Positions 1 through 9,101 of a stretch of DNA of 32,265 bases are shown here, one piece after another; the stretch's first letter is position 1; every line of letters starts with the position of its first letter. The stretch spans positions 1 through 32,265 of the forward strand of contig NZ_AQOD01000002.1 in the NCBI RefSeq assembly GCF_000513715.1. Direction: 5' to 3'. The translations under genes were made by a program, and so were the position numbers. The notes beneath the pieces are model-generated. The model was not told where the DNA came from, ran no database searches, and saw only the letters and a list, made by a program, of their open reading frames with translations. This DNA comes from Salinivibrio socompensis S35. GTDB taxonomy: Bacteria > Pseudomonadota > Gammaproteobacteria > Enterobacterales > Vibrionaceae.

Positions 1-450
1 GGCCAAGTGATTGCGGTCGGCGGTGCAGACTTTCTTGCAAACCATTCGCGGTTTAACCTGGCCCTGGCGTTGTTCTTTGCCTTTATTTTGATGTGTGGCC
101 TCATTAACCTCTCGGTCGGGTCTGCATCCGCACAATGGGCGATTACCGCGCCGATCTTTGTGCCGATGTTAATGCTGGTCGGCTATGCCCCAGAAACTAT
201 TCAGTCCGCTTATCGGATTGGCGATTCGGTCACTAACATCATTACCCCGATGATGAGTTACTTTGGGCTTATTTTGGCGGTGGCTTGCCGCTATGTGAAA
301 AACCTGGGGATTGGTACCTTGATTGCCACCATGCTGCCCTACTCGATGATCTTTATGGTCGGCTGGAGCATCTTGTTCTATGTGTGGGTTTTTGTTCTCG
401 GTTTACCGGTCGGCCCGGGGGCAGAGACGTATTACAACTTTAACCAGTAA
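1..450 (+). CDS. AbgT-family transporter, C-terminal part (5' end outside window)
   Basis: This is the last 149 codons of an integral membrane protein; the reading frame is open to the left edge, so the start lies outside the window. The visible part is very hydrophobic, with about three membrane segments. It contains the run SAQWAITAPIFVPMLM followed by RIGDSVTNIITPMMSYF, which I recognise as the conserved C-terminal region of AbgT transporters (p-aminobenzoyl-glutamate uptake in E. coli AbgT, antimetabolite efflux in MtrF). The protein ends at TAA 448-450 and is followed 20 bases later by a strong terminator. The family is clear from the motifs, but the substrate cannot be assigned from this fragment. 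Confidence 0.85.
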   Translation, partial: GQVIAVGGADFLANHSRFNLALALFFAFILMCGLINLSVGSASAQWAITAPIFVPMLMLVGYAPETIQSAYRIGDSVTNIITPMMSYFGLILAVACRYVKNLGIGTLIATMLPYSMIFMVGWSILFYVWVFVLGLPVGPGAETYYNFNQ

Positions 451-470
451 TCATCATCCGTTCTTTTTAA

Positions 471-496
471 GGCAAGCGATAACGCTTGCCTTTTTT
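471..496 (+). terminator. Rho-independent terminator of the AbgT-type gene
   Basis: A perfect 8-bp stem (471-478 with 483-490, GGCAAGCG/CGCTTGCC) has a four-base ATAA loop and is followed directly by six T residues (491-496). It starts 20 bases after the stop codon and separates the transporter gene from pldB. Confidence 0.9.
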
Positions 497-581
497 CTAC
501 GTATTTTTCCACTTAAGTAGGATTTTCATCCTCCCGCCAACGCGGTTATAGTAGTGCTATCTCAGTGATGGTAGCTAACAG

Positions 582-1598
582 ATGACAATTCTTGCCGACA
601 GTCAGGACCAACCGGCTTGCGACGCCCACTCTCTTGCCCGTGAGGCACACCTGAGTGAGGCGTTTAAACACAGTATTACGCCCTTTTGGCAACAACGTGA
701 GCATGGCTTTTTCCACGGAGAAAGTGGCTTGCGTCTGCATTGGTGCAGCTTTACGCACCCACAACACACGCGTGCGGTGGTGGTGGTGAATGGCCGCATT
801 GAAAGCGTCATGAAGTACCAAGAGATCTTTTATGACCTCTTCCAGATGGGTTATGACGTGTACAGCTTTGATCATCGCGGCCAAGGCTTATCGGAGCGGT
901 TAGTCATTAAACCGCGTGATTTAGGGCATGTTGAACGTTTTAACGATTATGTCACCGATCTCGCGACCTTCATGCAAACTATTCGGGCGCATCGTCATTA
1001 CGATCATACGGTGATGCTAGGTCACTCGATGGGAGGCGCCATTGCTACGCTCTACGCGCATCAGTATCCAAACGCCTTAGATGGATTAGCCATGACCGCA
1101 CCCATGTTTGGCGTCCAAGTGAGCCCTTGGTTAGGTCGCATTGCCCCTTGGTTATGTCGCTCAATAGCTCGCTATCAACACCCGCCCCGTTTTGGGCCGG
1201 GGCAAGTGGGTTATCGTCATGTGCCCTTTGAGCAAAACCACCTCACCCACTCTCGGGCACGCTATGCCTGGTTTCGCCAGCTGTACATCAACCAACCTCA
1301 ATTACAGATTGGTGGGCCAAGCGCGCGCTGGATTGCCGAAGGCATGGCCGCAGCCGAGCAATGTTTAGCGGTCGCACCACAATTCACCACTCCGACCTTG
1401 ATCTGCCAAGCCGGCGGCGAGCAAATCGTCTCGAACCCAGCCATGTCTCAGTTTCATTATTTACGCCAACAAGCCAATCAACCCAGCCAATGGCAGTTTT
1501 TTGCTGGCGCACGACATGAAATCCTGTTTGAAACCGACACCCATCGTATTGCCGCCCTGTCAGCGATACGCGAGTTTTTTGATCGCCAATGTGATTGA
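582..1598 (+). CDS. pldB: Lysophospholipase L2 (alpha/beta hydrolase)
   Basis: 338 residues, close to the 340 of E. coli PldB. An alpha/beta-hydrolase fold is indicated by the oxyanion-loop region VVVVNGRIES (~66-75), SFDHRGQGLSER (95-106), the nucleophile elbow GHSMGG with Ser149, and a C-terminal catalytic His in GARHEILFETD (~313). PldB hydrolyses lysophospholipids at the inner membrane. The next gene is yigL, the same pldB-yigL order as in E. coli, which strengthens the call. The ATG at 582 gives the expected length, although the upstream ribosome-binding site is weak (GATGGTAGC). Closely related monoacylglycerol lipases are an alternative, but context favours pldB. Confidence 0.88.
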   Translation: MTILADSQDQPACDAHSLAREAHLSEAFKHSITPFWQQREHGFFHGESGLRLHWCSFTHPQHTRAVVVVNGRIESVMKYQEIFYDLFQMGYDVYSFDHRGQGLSERLVIKPRDLGHVERFNDYVTDLATFMQTIRAHRHYDHTVMLGHSMGGAIATLYAHQYPNALDGLAMTAPMFGVQVSPWLGRIAPWLCRSIARYQHPPRFGPGQVGYRHVPFEQNHLTHSRARYAWFRQLYINQPQLQIGGPSARWIAEGMAAAEQCLAVAPQFTTPTLICQAGGEQIVSNPAMSQFHYLRQQANQPSQWQFFAGARHEILFETDTHRIAALSAIREFFDRQCD

Positions 1599-1724
1599 CC
1601 TGCTGGTCGCGACGACAACTAAACGCGGAAATCAAACAATGATAGTGTTCCCTTTTTAACCGCGATGAGTTGCAGTAGACTCAAAGCATACTGTGATTGT
1701 GATCGCCTGACCAATGAGGACATG

Positions 1725-2528
1725 ATGTACAAACTCGTCGCTTCTGATCTAGACGGTACCCTGCTCACCCCTGAGCACCGTATCGCCCCTTACACCAAGC
1801 AAGTGCTGGAGCAGCTTCATCAGCAAGGTATTCACTTTGTGTTTGCGACCGGTCGTCATCATGTCGATGTCGCCAGCATTCGTGAAACGGTCGGTATTCC
1901 AGCGTATATGATCACCTCGAACGGCGCCCGTGTGCACGACAGTGATAACCAGTTGGTTTACCAACATAATGTTGATCCTGCTATCGTCGCGAGTCTGATT
2001 AAAGAGGTTAAATATGATGCAACCATCACCATTCACTTATATCGTGATGATGAATGGCTACTGAGCAAAATGGACGAAGAGCTTGCCCGTTATCATCAAG
2101 ATTCCGGGTTCCAGGCCCGTGAATTTGACGTCGAAAATCCGCCCGTCGATAACGTGGCGAAGATTTTCTTTATCCGTCACGATCATGATTACCTACTGCA
2201 GTATGAGCATCAGTTTATTGCGCAGTATGGGGATCAGGTCAGTATTGCCTTCTCCACCCCTTTCTGCCTTGAAGTCATGGGGAGTGGGGTGTCCAAAGGG
2301 GCAGCCTTGGAGGCCGTCGCTCAGCGCCATCAGCTTAATTTAAGTGACTGTATTGCATTTGGTGATGGCATGAATGATGTTGAAATGCTCAACGCCGCCG
2401 GCCAAGGGCTAGTCATGGCAACGGCACAGGCGCGTGTGAAAGCGACCCTTTCAGACAAAGCAATCATTGGCAGCCATGCCGACGAAGCCGTCGCCCGCTA
2501 TTTAAAAGCCCATTTACTAGCTCAATAA
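1725..2528 (+). CDS. yigL: HAD-superfamily sugar/pyridoxal phosphatase YigL (Cof type)
   Basis: 267 residues, matching the 266 of E. coli YigL. The N-terminal DLDGTLL is HAD motif I (nucleophile and acid/base Asp), SNGARV is in the motif II region, and GDGMNDVEML is motif IV with the Mg2+-binding acidic residues; the cap between them is of the Cof/type IIB kind. E. coli YigL dephosphorylates sugar phosphates and pyridoxal phosphate and relieves phosphosugar stress. I start at ATG 1725 because GAGGA (1716-1720) precedes it and the protein then begins MYKLVASDLDGTLL like the family. ATG 1722 is an alternative. An upstream in-frame ATG at 1665 would add about 20 unconserved residues. It follows pldB by 126 bases. 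Confidence 0.9.
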   Translation: MYKLVASDLDGTLLTPEHRIAPYTKQVLEQLHQQGIHFVFATGRHHVDVASIRETVGIPAYMITSNGARVHDSDNQLVYQHNVDPAIVASLIKEVKYDATITIHLYRDDEWLLSKMDEELARYHQDSGFQAREFDVENPPVDNVAKIFFIRHDHDYLLQYEHQFIAQYGDQVSIAFSTPFCLEVMGSGVSKGAALEAVAQRHQLNLSDCIAFGDGMNDVEMLNAAGQGLVMATAQARVKATLSDKAIIGSHADEAVARYLKAHLLAQ

Positions 2529-2551
2529 CCGATTGATCATCCGCTTTTGGC

Positions 2552-2594
2552 GCCACCCTCGCTATGGTTATTCCCCCTCCATGGCGAGGGTGGC
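2552..2594. repeat. Long inverted repeat / hairpin between yigL and the lipoprotein gene
   Basis: The arms 2552-2562 and 2584-2594 are an exact 11-base inverted repeat (GCCACCCTCGC / GCGAGGGTGGC). After one T-G wobble the pairing continues for four more bases (2564-2567 with 2579-2582), giving a ~16-bp stem and an 11-base pyrimidine-rich loop. There is no T tract after either arm, so it is not a typical intrinsic terminator. It could protect the 3' end of yigL mRNA, attenuate transcription, or be a palindromic repeat element. Confidence 0.7.
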
Positions 2595-2647
2595 CTGCCG
2601 CCTTAATAGGCGCAAGTCTGTCTCTCGCTTATCACAAGGAGTTTATC

Positions 2648-3678
2648 GTGCCACCTATTCGTCATCTGTTCGTGATTACCACTGTGAGTGTGTTCAGTTT
2701 GGTGGGATGCAGCCAATCGTCTGGCCCTGTTGAGCTTGGGCACCGTAGCGATGTCGTGGCGTCAGGACTCAAACAATCACCTATTCCTTTTATGCAAAGC
2801 GGTCGCATCGCCGTGAGTCCCGAAACAGCCAGTTTCACTCCCTGCGGTAGCCAACAGCAGTACTGGCTCGACTTAACCACAGAGCAACGGGCGGCGCTTG
2901 ACCAGCATGAGGCGTCGGTATATGGCGAATTCGAAGGTTTTTTTACTCCCGTATCTCGCCGCGGTTTTAGCGCCGATTACCCCGCCGCGGTCACCATTTC
3001 TCGCTTAAACATGCTGACCAGCGAGCTAAAAGGCTGCGCCCAACCACGGAATACCGTGCTGGCCGAAGGCAATGGCCCTCAACTATGGTCCGCCGCGGTC
3101 GGAAAAGGGCTTTTAGCGTGGGAAAGTAAAAACGATACCCACGAAGTCCCCTTAACGGGCCATCAGTTAAGCGAGAACCAGGCGCAATTTAGCAGCAAAG
3201 AGGCCGTTCTCACTCTCACAGCGAACGGTTGCCAGCAAAGTGAGCACACGTTATATGGCTGGCAAGCGCGTTTGAAAACAGCACAACATACGTTCCAAGG
3301 CTGTGCGGTTTTACCGTCAGCCGATACCAGCCAGCATTGGATGGGCCAATATCAAGCACCAGCCAACACGCCGGCCAGCCAGCATTAACCACCCAACTGA
3401 CGTTACTGCCCGATCACAGTGCGATAACCACCTATCATCCGCAAGGAGAAGCAGTCACTAAAGAAACTGGCGTTTGGCAGCCGGTCGGTAACAATAAGGT
3501 ACAAGTGCTCACCACTCGTAGTGGCGAGCAAATGGTGGTATCTGAGCGTATTTATCAACGCAGCGGCTTGTCCTTGACCGCAACCGAAGAGACCTTTAAT
3601 GGCAATACGTATCCTTTGGGATCGGAAGGGTTAACACTTAAACGTCAGGTGAATGGCGCGGACAGCAGCCAACAATGA
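2648..3678 (+). pseudogene. Outer-membrane lipoprotein, COG3650/NlpE-like, interrupted by a frameshift
   Basis: Begins at GTG 2648 with a good ribosome-binding site AAGGAG (2636-2641, 6-base spacing). The product starts with a lipoprotein signal peptide; the lipobox LVGC puts the lipidated Cys at residue 21. The frame ends prematurely at TAA 3386-3388. The frame one base back continues with ALTTQLTLLPDHSAITTYHP and ends at 3678 without a start codon or ribosome-binding site of its own. The C-terminal part resembles the small beta-barrel domain of NlpE/COG3650 lipoproteins. Loss of one base between about 3348 and 3387 would explain both halves; the repaired protein would be about 343 residues. 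Several neighbouring genes show the same type of lesion, so sequencing error is likely. The family call is tentative. Confidence 0.7.
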
Positions 3679-3736
3679 CCTGGTATTCGTGGCTGGGCTT
3701 TCGCACAATAACGCGCCGTTAAAAAAGGAGACAATC

Positions 3737-4426
3737 ATGGCGTGTTCGCCCTGCCGCCAATGCGGTTTTACCTATCACTGTATCTGTCACTGCTATTGGC
3801 CGCTTGAAAGCCAACTGCAATGCGTGCTGGTGATGCATGAAAACGAAGCTCAACGCCAATCCAACACCGGCAAACTGGTCAAGGCGGCCCTGCCTCACAC
3901 TCAGGTGGAGATTTGGCAACGCAAACAACCACCGCAAGCCTTGCTCGACAGCTGGGCGCGCGGTGGTGTGTCACCTTGGTTGTTGTTTCCCAGTGATGAT
4001 GCCGTCCCTGCCGATAGGTTATTCGCTGACGCGGATGCGTTAGTCTCTTGCGCGGATAAGTCAGCCTCTTGCGCGGATACGCCCATCGCCACCCCGAAAG
4101 AGCCTCGCGCGCCGTTACAGTTTGTAGTGCTTGATGCAACTTGGCAGCAGGCGCGCAAAATGCTCAATAAAAGCCCGTGGCTAAATCGTCTACCGCGGGT
4201 CAGTTTGCCGTCAACAGCCGCCTCGCAATATACGATCAGGCGCAACCAGCCACCGGGACACCTGTGTACCAGTGAAGCGGTGAGTGCCTTACTACGAAGC
4301 CAAGGCGACGTGAACGCTGCCACGCAACTAGACCATTTTCTCGTCCACTTTATGGAGCGCTACGAGGCCGACCGCCACCATCACACCGATCCTCTGCCCG
4401 CCCCCAAGATGCTAACGTCAAAGTAG
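3737..4426 (+). CDS. tapT: tRNA-uridine aminocarboxypropyltransferase (DTW domain, TapT/YfiP-like)
   Basis: 229 residues, about the size of E. coli TapT (232), which installs acp3U at position 47 of tRNAs using S-adenosylmethionine. An N-terminal Cys cluster (CSPCRQC...CICHC, residues 3-20) probably binds zinc. The DTW-domain signature is VVLDATWQQARKMLNKSPWL, followed by LPS...YTIRRNQPPGHLCTSEAV. The start at ATG 3737 is set by AAGGAG at 3725-3730. An insertion around residues 100-117 contains a 7-residue tandem duplication (SCADKSA then SCADTPI). A paralogue in the same DTW family cannot be excluded. Confidence 0.82.
   Translation: MACSPCRQCGFTYHCICHCYWPLESQLQCVLVMHENEAQRQSNTGKLVKAALPHTQVEIWQRKQPPQALLDSWARGGVSPWLLFPSDDAVPADRLFADADALVSCADKSASCADTPIATPKEPRAPLQFVVLDATWQQARKMLNKSPWLNRLPRVSLPSTAASQYTIRRNQPPGHLCTSEAVSALLRSQGDVNAATQLDHFLVHFMERYEADRHHHTDPLPAPKMLTSK
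4045..4079 (+). repeat. In-frame 21-base tandem duplication inside tapT
   Basis: The 14-base string CTCTTGCGCGGATA occurs at 4045-4058 and again at 4066-4079, 21 bases apart, so the protein carries two related heptads. It lies in a variable linker before the DTW core and does not disturb the frame. Confidence 0.8.
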
Positions 4427-4447
4427 TGAAGTAAAAGGCGGCTGCAT

Positions 4448-4487
4448 AAAAAACGCCGGGCACAGCGCGCTGCGATGCCCGGCGTTT
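4448..4487 (-). terminator. Terminator at the convergent tapT / chemoreceptor junction
   Basis: A 12-bp perfect stem pairs 4451-4462 with 4476-4487 (AAACGCCGGGCA/TGCCCGGCGTTT). On the minus strand it is followed by a run of six T (complement of 4448-4453), so it ends the chemoreceptor transcript 15 bases after its stop. It may also stop tapT transcription from the other side, where the T run is only three. Confidence 0.88.
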
Positions 4488-4501
4488 AAGCGGTTTATGG
4501 G

Positions 4502-6382
4502 TTACAGTTTAAAGCGGCTGATCTCTTGCTCGAGACTATGAGAGAGCTCGGATAAAGTGGCCGCTTGACGGGCGGCTTCATCGGCTTCGGTCGATAGCTC
4601 ATTCGACACATCACGAATGCCCTCTGAGTTACGGGTGATCTCCGACGTGACGCTCGACTGCTCTTCCGCTGCCGAGGCAATTTGTGTCGCCATATCACTG
4701 ATTTGACTCACCGCCGCAACAATTTGACTCAGGCTCTCATGTGCCACGCTCGCCTCATCGACACTGGTATGTGCTCGTTGTTGGCTATTTTGCATCATGG
4801 TCACCGCGCGACCGGTCGCCTGCTGCAAGGTATCAATCATCTGTTGAATTTCGGTGGTTGAGGCATGGGTGCGTTGACTCAAAATACGCACCTCATCCGC
4901 AACCACGGCAAAGCCACGGCCTTGCTCCCCCGCACGCGCGGCTTCGATCGCGGCATTCAACGCCAGCAGGTTAGTTTGCTCGGCGACATTCTGAATGGTC
5001 GATAAGATACTAGTGATGCTGTGCGCATGCTGGTCGAGCTCACTGATCACACCGGTTGCCGCCTCAACGTCATCCGCCAACTTGGTGATCGCGTGTTTAC
5101 TTTTCTCTACCTGCTGGCCGCCATCGTTGGCGACGCTTTCGGTCTCTTGGGCGGTGCGTGCGGTGTTATCGGCATTGCCGGCAATATCTTGGGTCGCCGA
5201 AGCCATTTCATGGATAGCGGTCGCCACCATATTGATTTCATCTTGCTGATGACCAATCCGGGTAGAGCGCTCTTCCGCTTGCGCCGCGGTCAGCTCGGCT
5301 TGTTGCTTGAGCGAGCCAGACAGCTGACGTAAGTGCGACACCATAGTGTGCATGTTGCCGACAAAGCGGTTGAAGTTGTTGGCAAGTTTGCCAATTTCAT
5401 CATTACTGTGTGGCTCAAGGCGCTGGGTTAAGTCCCCTTCACCGGAGGCAATTTCTTCTAGCGCGGCGGATACATTGAGCAAGTCACGGAACAACACGTG
5501 CATCAACCACGTCACAGCTCCGGCGACCAACAAGGTAATAATGAGAGCTGTCAGCATCAGATCGAATAAAGCATCACCCTGGCTGGCGTATTCGGTGCGC
5601 TTATCCAGCTCAATCGCCAGTACCCAATCGGTGTTGGGAACCGACGCAAAGTAAAACAGTTTATCGACCCCATCGACAGGCAATTCCACCAACGATTGCT
5701 GTGCCAATGCCTGACGCACGCGGTTTTCATTCAACTCAGGGGACAGGCTGCGATACGGTTTTAGCAAGCGCGCTTTGTCTTTGTGGGCGAGAAAGGTGCC
5801 ATCGGCGCCTAACAGCATCGCGTTAGCATTTTTGCCCACTTTCAATTGGGTCACGTCGCGGATCAGCTGGTCAATCAACACATCCGCGCCCACCACACCC
5901 ATCAATTCGCCATTACGACGCACCGGCTCGGCCAAGGTCACCAGCATCGCACCGGTAATCGCATCACTGTAAGCGGTGGTAATAATCGGGCTACCTGCAC
6001 TCACGGCTTGCTTGTACCACAGGCGGGCGCGAGGGTCATAATCATCGCGGTTGCGTTCAGGGCGCGAGCGATACATGGCGCCTTGGGTAGTACCATAGTA
6101 GATATCGTCAAACCCACCGGCCTCACGTGCCTGCTGTAAATAGCTCACACGATGGCTACTGCTGGTGTAAGCGGTAAAGGCGCTGGTGATATCAGCACGG
6201 ATTTGCACCCAACCGCTGATCGACTCAGTCGCCGCATCGGCGATACCACTGACGCGGCTATAGATGCTCGACTGGGTTTGGGCTTGAATTTGGCTTACAG
6301 CAAGCCAGGTGAGAAAGGCGGCCATCAGCAATACAGCAGATAAGCATGCCCCAATTAATTTTTGTTTTAGTGATAACTGCAT
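4502..6382 (-). CDS. Methyl-accepting chemotaxis protein with dCache sensor
   Basis: 626 residues from ATG 6382 (GAGAG upstream; an in-frame TTG five codons earlier is less likely). Layout: short cytoplasmic N-terminus, TM1 ~9-29, periplasmic double-Cache sensor ~35-270, TM2 ~274-297, HAMP ~296-350, then the coiled-coil signalling domain with the hairpin tip [20 protein letters not shown]. The sensor has Y115, R120, W122, Y123 (context [10 protein letters not shown]), D140 and D167, the residue pattern described for amino-acid-binding dCache receptors, so I infer an amino-acid chemoattractant. It would signal through CheW/CheA, which are not in this window. It is monocistronic: terminator downstream, and a 238-base leader/promoter region upstream. 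Confidence 0.93.
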   Translation of the reverse strand: MQLSLKQKLIGACLSAVLLMAAFLTWLAVSQIQAQTQSSIYSRVSGIADAATESISGWVQIRADITSAFTAYTSSSHRVSYLQQAREAGGFDDIYYGTTQGAMYRSRPERNRDDYDPRARLWYKQAVSAGSPIITTAYSDAITGAMLVTLAEPVRRNGELMGVVGADVLIDQLIRDVTQLKVGKNANAMLLGADGTFLAHKDKARLLKPYRSLSPELNENRVRQALAQQSLVELPVDGVDKLFYFASVPNTDWVLAIELDKRTEYASQGDALFDLMLTALIITLLVAGAVTWLMHVLFRDLLNVSAALEEIASGEGDLTQRLEPHSNDEIGKLANNFNRFVGNMHTMVSHLRQLSGSLKQQAELTAAQAEERSTRIGHQQDEINMVATAIHEMASATQDIAGNADNTARTAQETESVANDGGQQVEKSKHAITKLADDVEAATGVISELDQHAHSITSILSTIQNVAEQTNLLALNAAIEAARAGEQGRGFAVVADEVRILSQRTHASTTEIQQMIDTLQQATGRAVTMMQNSQQRAHTSVDEASVAHESLSQIVAAVSQISDMATQIASAAEEQSSVTSEITRNSEGIRDVSNELSTEADEAARQAATLSELSHSLEQEISRFKL

Positions 6383-6620
6383 GGGAACGGCTCTCAAAGC
6401 AACGACAGGTTAATTCCAAACTCCCCGATAACCGAGGTAGCAATAGTGAACAGCCGTCACCCCGTCCCTAGGGTACCGCGAGCCCATCCAGCGCGTCGCG
6501 GGTTCACAGCGCCGGATAATTTTTATCCGACATGGCAAGCGCGCTAATGTATCAACACTGAGACAGGATTGCCATTTTTTAGACAAAAAACAGTCAACTA
6601 GAGAGCACTTAGAATCAAGA
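6383..6620 (-). other. 238-base intergenic leader upstream of the chemoreceptor gene
   Basis: No convincing ORF. On the minus strand it contains a perfect 7-bp inverted repeat with a 3-base loop at 6513-6529 (CGGATAA/TTATCCG) and, nearer the gene, a pairing of CCGCGA with TCGCGG around 6475-6500. These could be an operator and a structured mRNA leader. I found no match to a known riboswitch core and no clear sigma-70 or sigma-28 promoter. Confidence 0.5.
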
Positions 6621-7804
6621 TCACACATACTGCCCGGCCACCCAGCCGGAGCTCCAGGCCCATTGGAAGTTATAGCCGCCGAGCCAGCCGGTGACATCAA
6701 GCACTTCACCGATAAAATACAGGCCGGGGATATCTCGCGCTTCAAGGGTTTTCGAGGAAATTGCGTGGGTATCTACCCCGCCAAGCGTCACTTCTGCGGT
6801 GCGGTAACCTTCGGTGCCGTTTGGGGCAATAGACCACTGATGAACGTAGTGATGAAGCTCATCGATCTGCTTGTCATCTAACTGCTTGAGCGGTTTATCC
6901 GGCAAGTTATCACGCGCAATTAAGATCTCAACCAAGCGTTTGGGAAACAGACGAGCGAGTGAGGTCTTTAAGGTTTGATTGGGGTGCTTATCACGCATCG
7001 CTACCAGCACGTCTTTCAGCGACTCACTGGGGAGTAAATCGATAGTGACCGCTTCACCCGGTTGCCAGAACGAGGAGGTTTGCAATACCGCCGGCCCTGA
7101 TAAGCCGCGATGGGTAAAGAGCAGGTTCTCGCTAAAACACACGCCAGATTCGGTAGTGATCGAACACGGTACCGACACCCCGGAAATATCGGCGAAGCGG
7201 GTTTTGTCTTCTTGGTGCAACGTATACGGTACCAAGGCGGCACGGTGGGTAGCACCTTTAAGCCAAATTGTTCGGCGAGCTGGTAACCAAAGGGCGTGGC
7301 GCCTAATTTGGGCATGGAAAGGCCGCCCGTGGCCACCACCAACGACTGGCAGCGCACCGGATCGCCATTGAGTTTGAGGCGAAAGCCAGTGTCCTCTTGC
7401 TCGATATCATGCACTTCACAGCGATAACGTTGACTGATGGTGGGTTGGTCGCATTCGGCCAAGAGCAGGTTAACGATATCTTTGGCGCTGTCATCACAAA
7501 ACAGCTGGCCGTGGTCACGCTCGTGATACGCCACGCCATAGGTTGCGACCAGACCAATAAAATCCCATTGGGTGTATTGTGCCAACGCTGATTTGACGAA
7601 GTGCGGGTTTTCACACAGGAAGTTATTGGCGGTGACGTCATAGTTAGTGAAATTGCAGCGTCCACCGCCCGAGATCAGGATCTTGCGACCTGGTTTTTTA
7701 GCATGATCCACCACCAAGACGCGGCGGCCGCGTTGACCAGCTTGTGCCGCACACATTAATCCGGCGGCACCCGCGCCAATCACAATTACATCATACTCAG
7801 TCAC
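6621..7804 (-). pseudogene. yhiN: HI0933/YhiN-family FAD-dependent oxidoreductase, frameshifted
   Basis: The N-terminal half (start GTG 7804, preceded by CAGG) has the dinucleotide-binding motif VIGAGAAGLMCAAQAG at residues 8-23 and the family signature GRKILISGGGRCNFTN. After ...FGLKVLPT it goes out of frame and runs to a stop at 7016. The rest of the protein (VPYTLHQEDKTRFADISGV through LGGYNFQWAWSSGWVAGQ) is in the adjacent frame, 7235-6621. One missing base near 7241-7249 restores about 394 residues, the normal family length. The family is a flavoprotein of unknown physiological substrate. E. coli yhiN also lies near uspB/uspA. The lesion is probably a sequencing error. Confidence 0.85.
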
Positions 7805-7889
7805 ACGCTTACCTGTTTATTCTCTGCTCACCCAGTGGGAGCGGCATTGTAGCAGCCAGTACGTGAGCGGCAAGCGCGATTTAACGCAC

Positions 7890-9001
7890 CTACGCCTCAG
7901 GTGACGGCCTCATTGCAGCTGCACCTTGTTCTATCATACTTTGATCCATATGTAGCGTGCGGGTAGGAAAGGCGATATCCGCACCGTGTTGATGAATAAT
8001 TTTAATCACTTTTAATAACACGTCTTGTTTAACCTGATGATAACGCTGCCAGTTGACGGTTTTAGTAAAGGTATAAATAAAGAAATCGAGCGAATGTGGC
8101 CCAAAGCTGTTGAAATTCACAATCAAGGTTTGCCGCGTTTCAATATCTGAATGAGCTTCGAGCATGGCGTAGACACCGTCAATCACCGCGCCGAGTTTAT
8201 CGGCATCTTGATAGCGCAGGCCAATGGTTTCATAGATACGACGATTTAGCATCCGCGAGGGGTTCTCGACCACGACGTTGCTAAACACCGAATTGGGGAT
8301 ATATAAGGGGCGCAAATCAAAAGTGCGGACCACCGTCATGCGAATGCCAATTTTTTCTACCGACCCTTCGATATTGCGGTCGGGTGAACGGATCCAGTCA
8401 CCCACTTTAAATGGGCGGTCAAAATAGATCATCACCCCACCGAAGAAGTTGGAGAGCAAGTCTTTGGCGGCAAAACCGACAATTAAGCCCCCATGCCGCC
8501 AACCGTCAGCAGCCCAGACACACTGACGCCTAGGCTTTGTAGCAATGTAATCACCCCCATACAGACGGCGAGTGAGCGTAAGACGTTGCCAATCGCATTA
8601 ATCGTGGTGTGATCACGGCGTCCTTCGTCAAACAACAGCTGCTCACCACTATTGACTAATCGAAGTAAAAACCAGATCAGTAAGAACACGATCAGCACTT
8701 CTCTGATCACGCTTACCCAGCTTAAATCCAAGTGTCCGGCGGTGTTATCGAGAAATATTTCCAGGGCATGGAGTACAGGCCAGCCCCAGATAAAAAGCGA
8801 AAATGGCGTATCAATCGCCGGCCACAAGACATCATCCCAGCGTGTTTGGGTCCGTTCTGCCAGTGTCTTTAAGCGACTCATGACCACACGCCATATCACC
8901 CATACGATGACCCCCATTCCCATAAAAATAACAATATTCGAGATCCACTCCCACGCGGCGGCTTGATAGAGTGACTGCCACCATTGGATTAGGCTTTGCA
9001 T
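7890..9001 (-). pseudogene. MscS-family mechanosensitive ion channel, frameshifted in the pore helix
   Basis: Start ATG 9001 with GAGGG five bases upstream. The first part has about four membrane helices (e.g. NIVIFMGMGVIVWVIW, VLIVFLLIWFLLRLV) and leads into the pore-lining helix GLLTVGGMG, then stops at 8483. The next frame continues LIVGFAAKDLLSNFFGGVMI and the beta domain (FKVGDWIRSPD), ending at 7890. At 8488-8492 the plus strand has five C; six would restore GGMGGLIVGFAAKDLLSNFFGG and a 370-residue protein. Such channels release solutes on hypo-osmotic shock. The site is a homopolymer, so a consensus error is the simplest explanation. Which MscS paralogue this is cannot be told. Confidence 0.88.
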
Positions 9002-9050
9002 GATTCCCTCACGGTTAGGGTGTTTAGGCGTTAATGCTTGCCAGACTAGC

Positions 9051-9080
9051 AAAAAAAATGCTGACCGAAGTCAGCATTTT
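9051..9080 (-). terminator. Rho-independent terminator of uspB
   Basis: The 11-bp stem 9055-9065 with 9070-9080 (AAAATGCTGAC/GTCAGCATTTT) encloses, on the minus strand, a TTCG tetraloop and is followed by T8 (complement of 9051-9058). It is 22 bases after the uspB stop and before the mscS start. Confidence 0.92.
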
Positions 9081-9101
9081 GTCTAAAGGATGATTATCCG
9101 T

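Noticed and set aside
3337-3678. Separate gene starting at TTG 3337
   Set aside because: No ribosome-binding site, overlaps the upstream reading frame, and the sequence reads as the C-terminal domain of the same lipoprotein.
6383-6540. Possible c-di-GMP (GEMM) riboswitch before the chemoreceptor
   Set aside because: Fragments such as GGGACG and CGGTTATCGG recall GEMM, but the conserved 5' core and the GGGACGCAAAGC block are missing, and the pairing does not fit.
8459-8495. Programmed ribosomal frameshifting in mscS and the other split genes
   Set aside because: No slippery heptamer with a downstream stimulator, the sites differ between genes, and these families are not known to use it.
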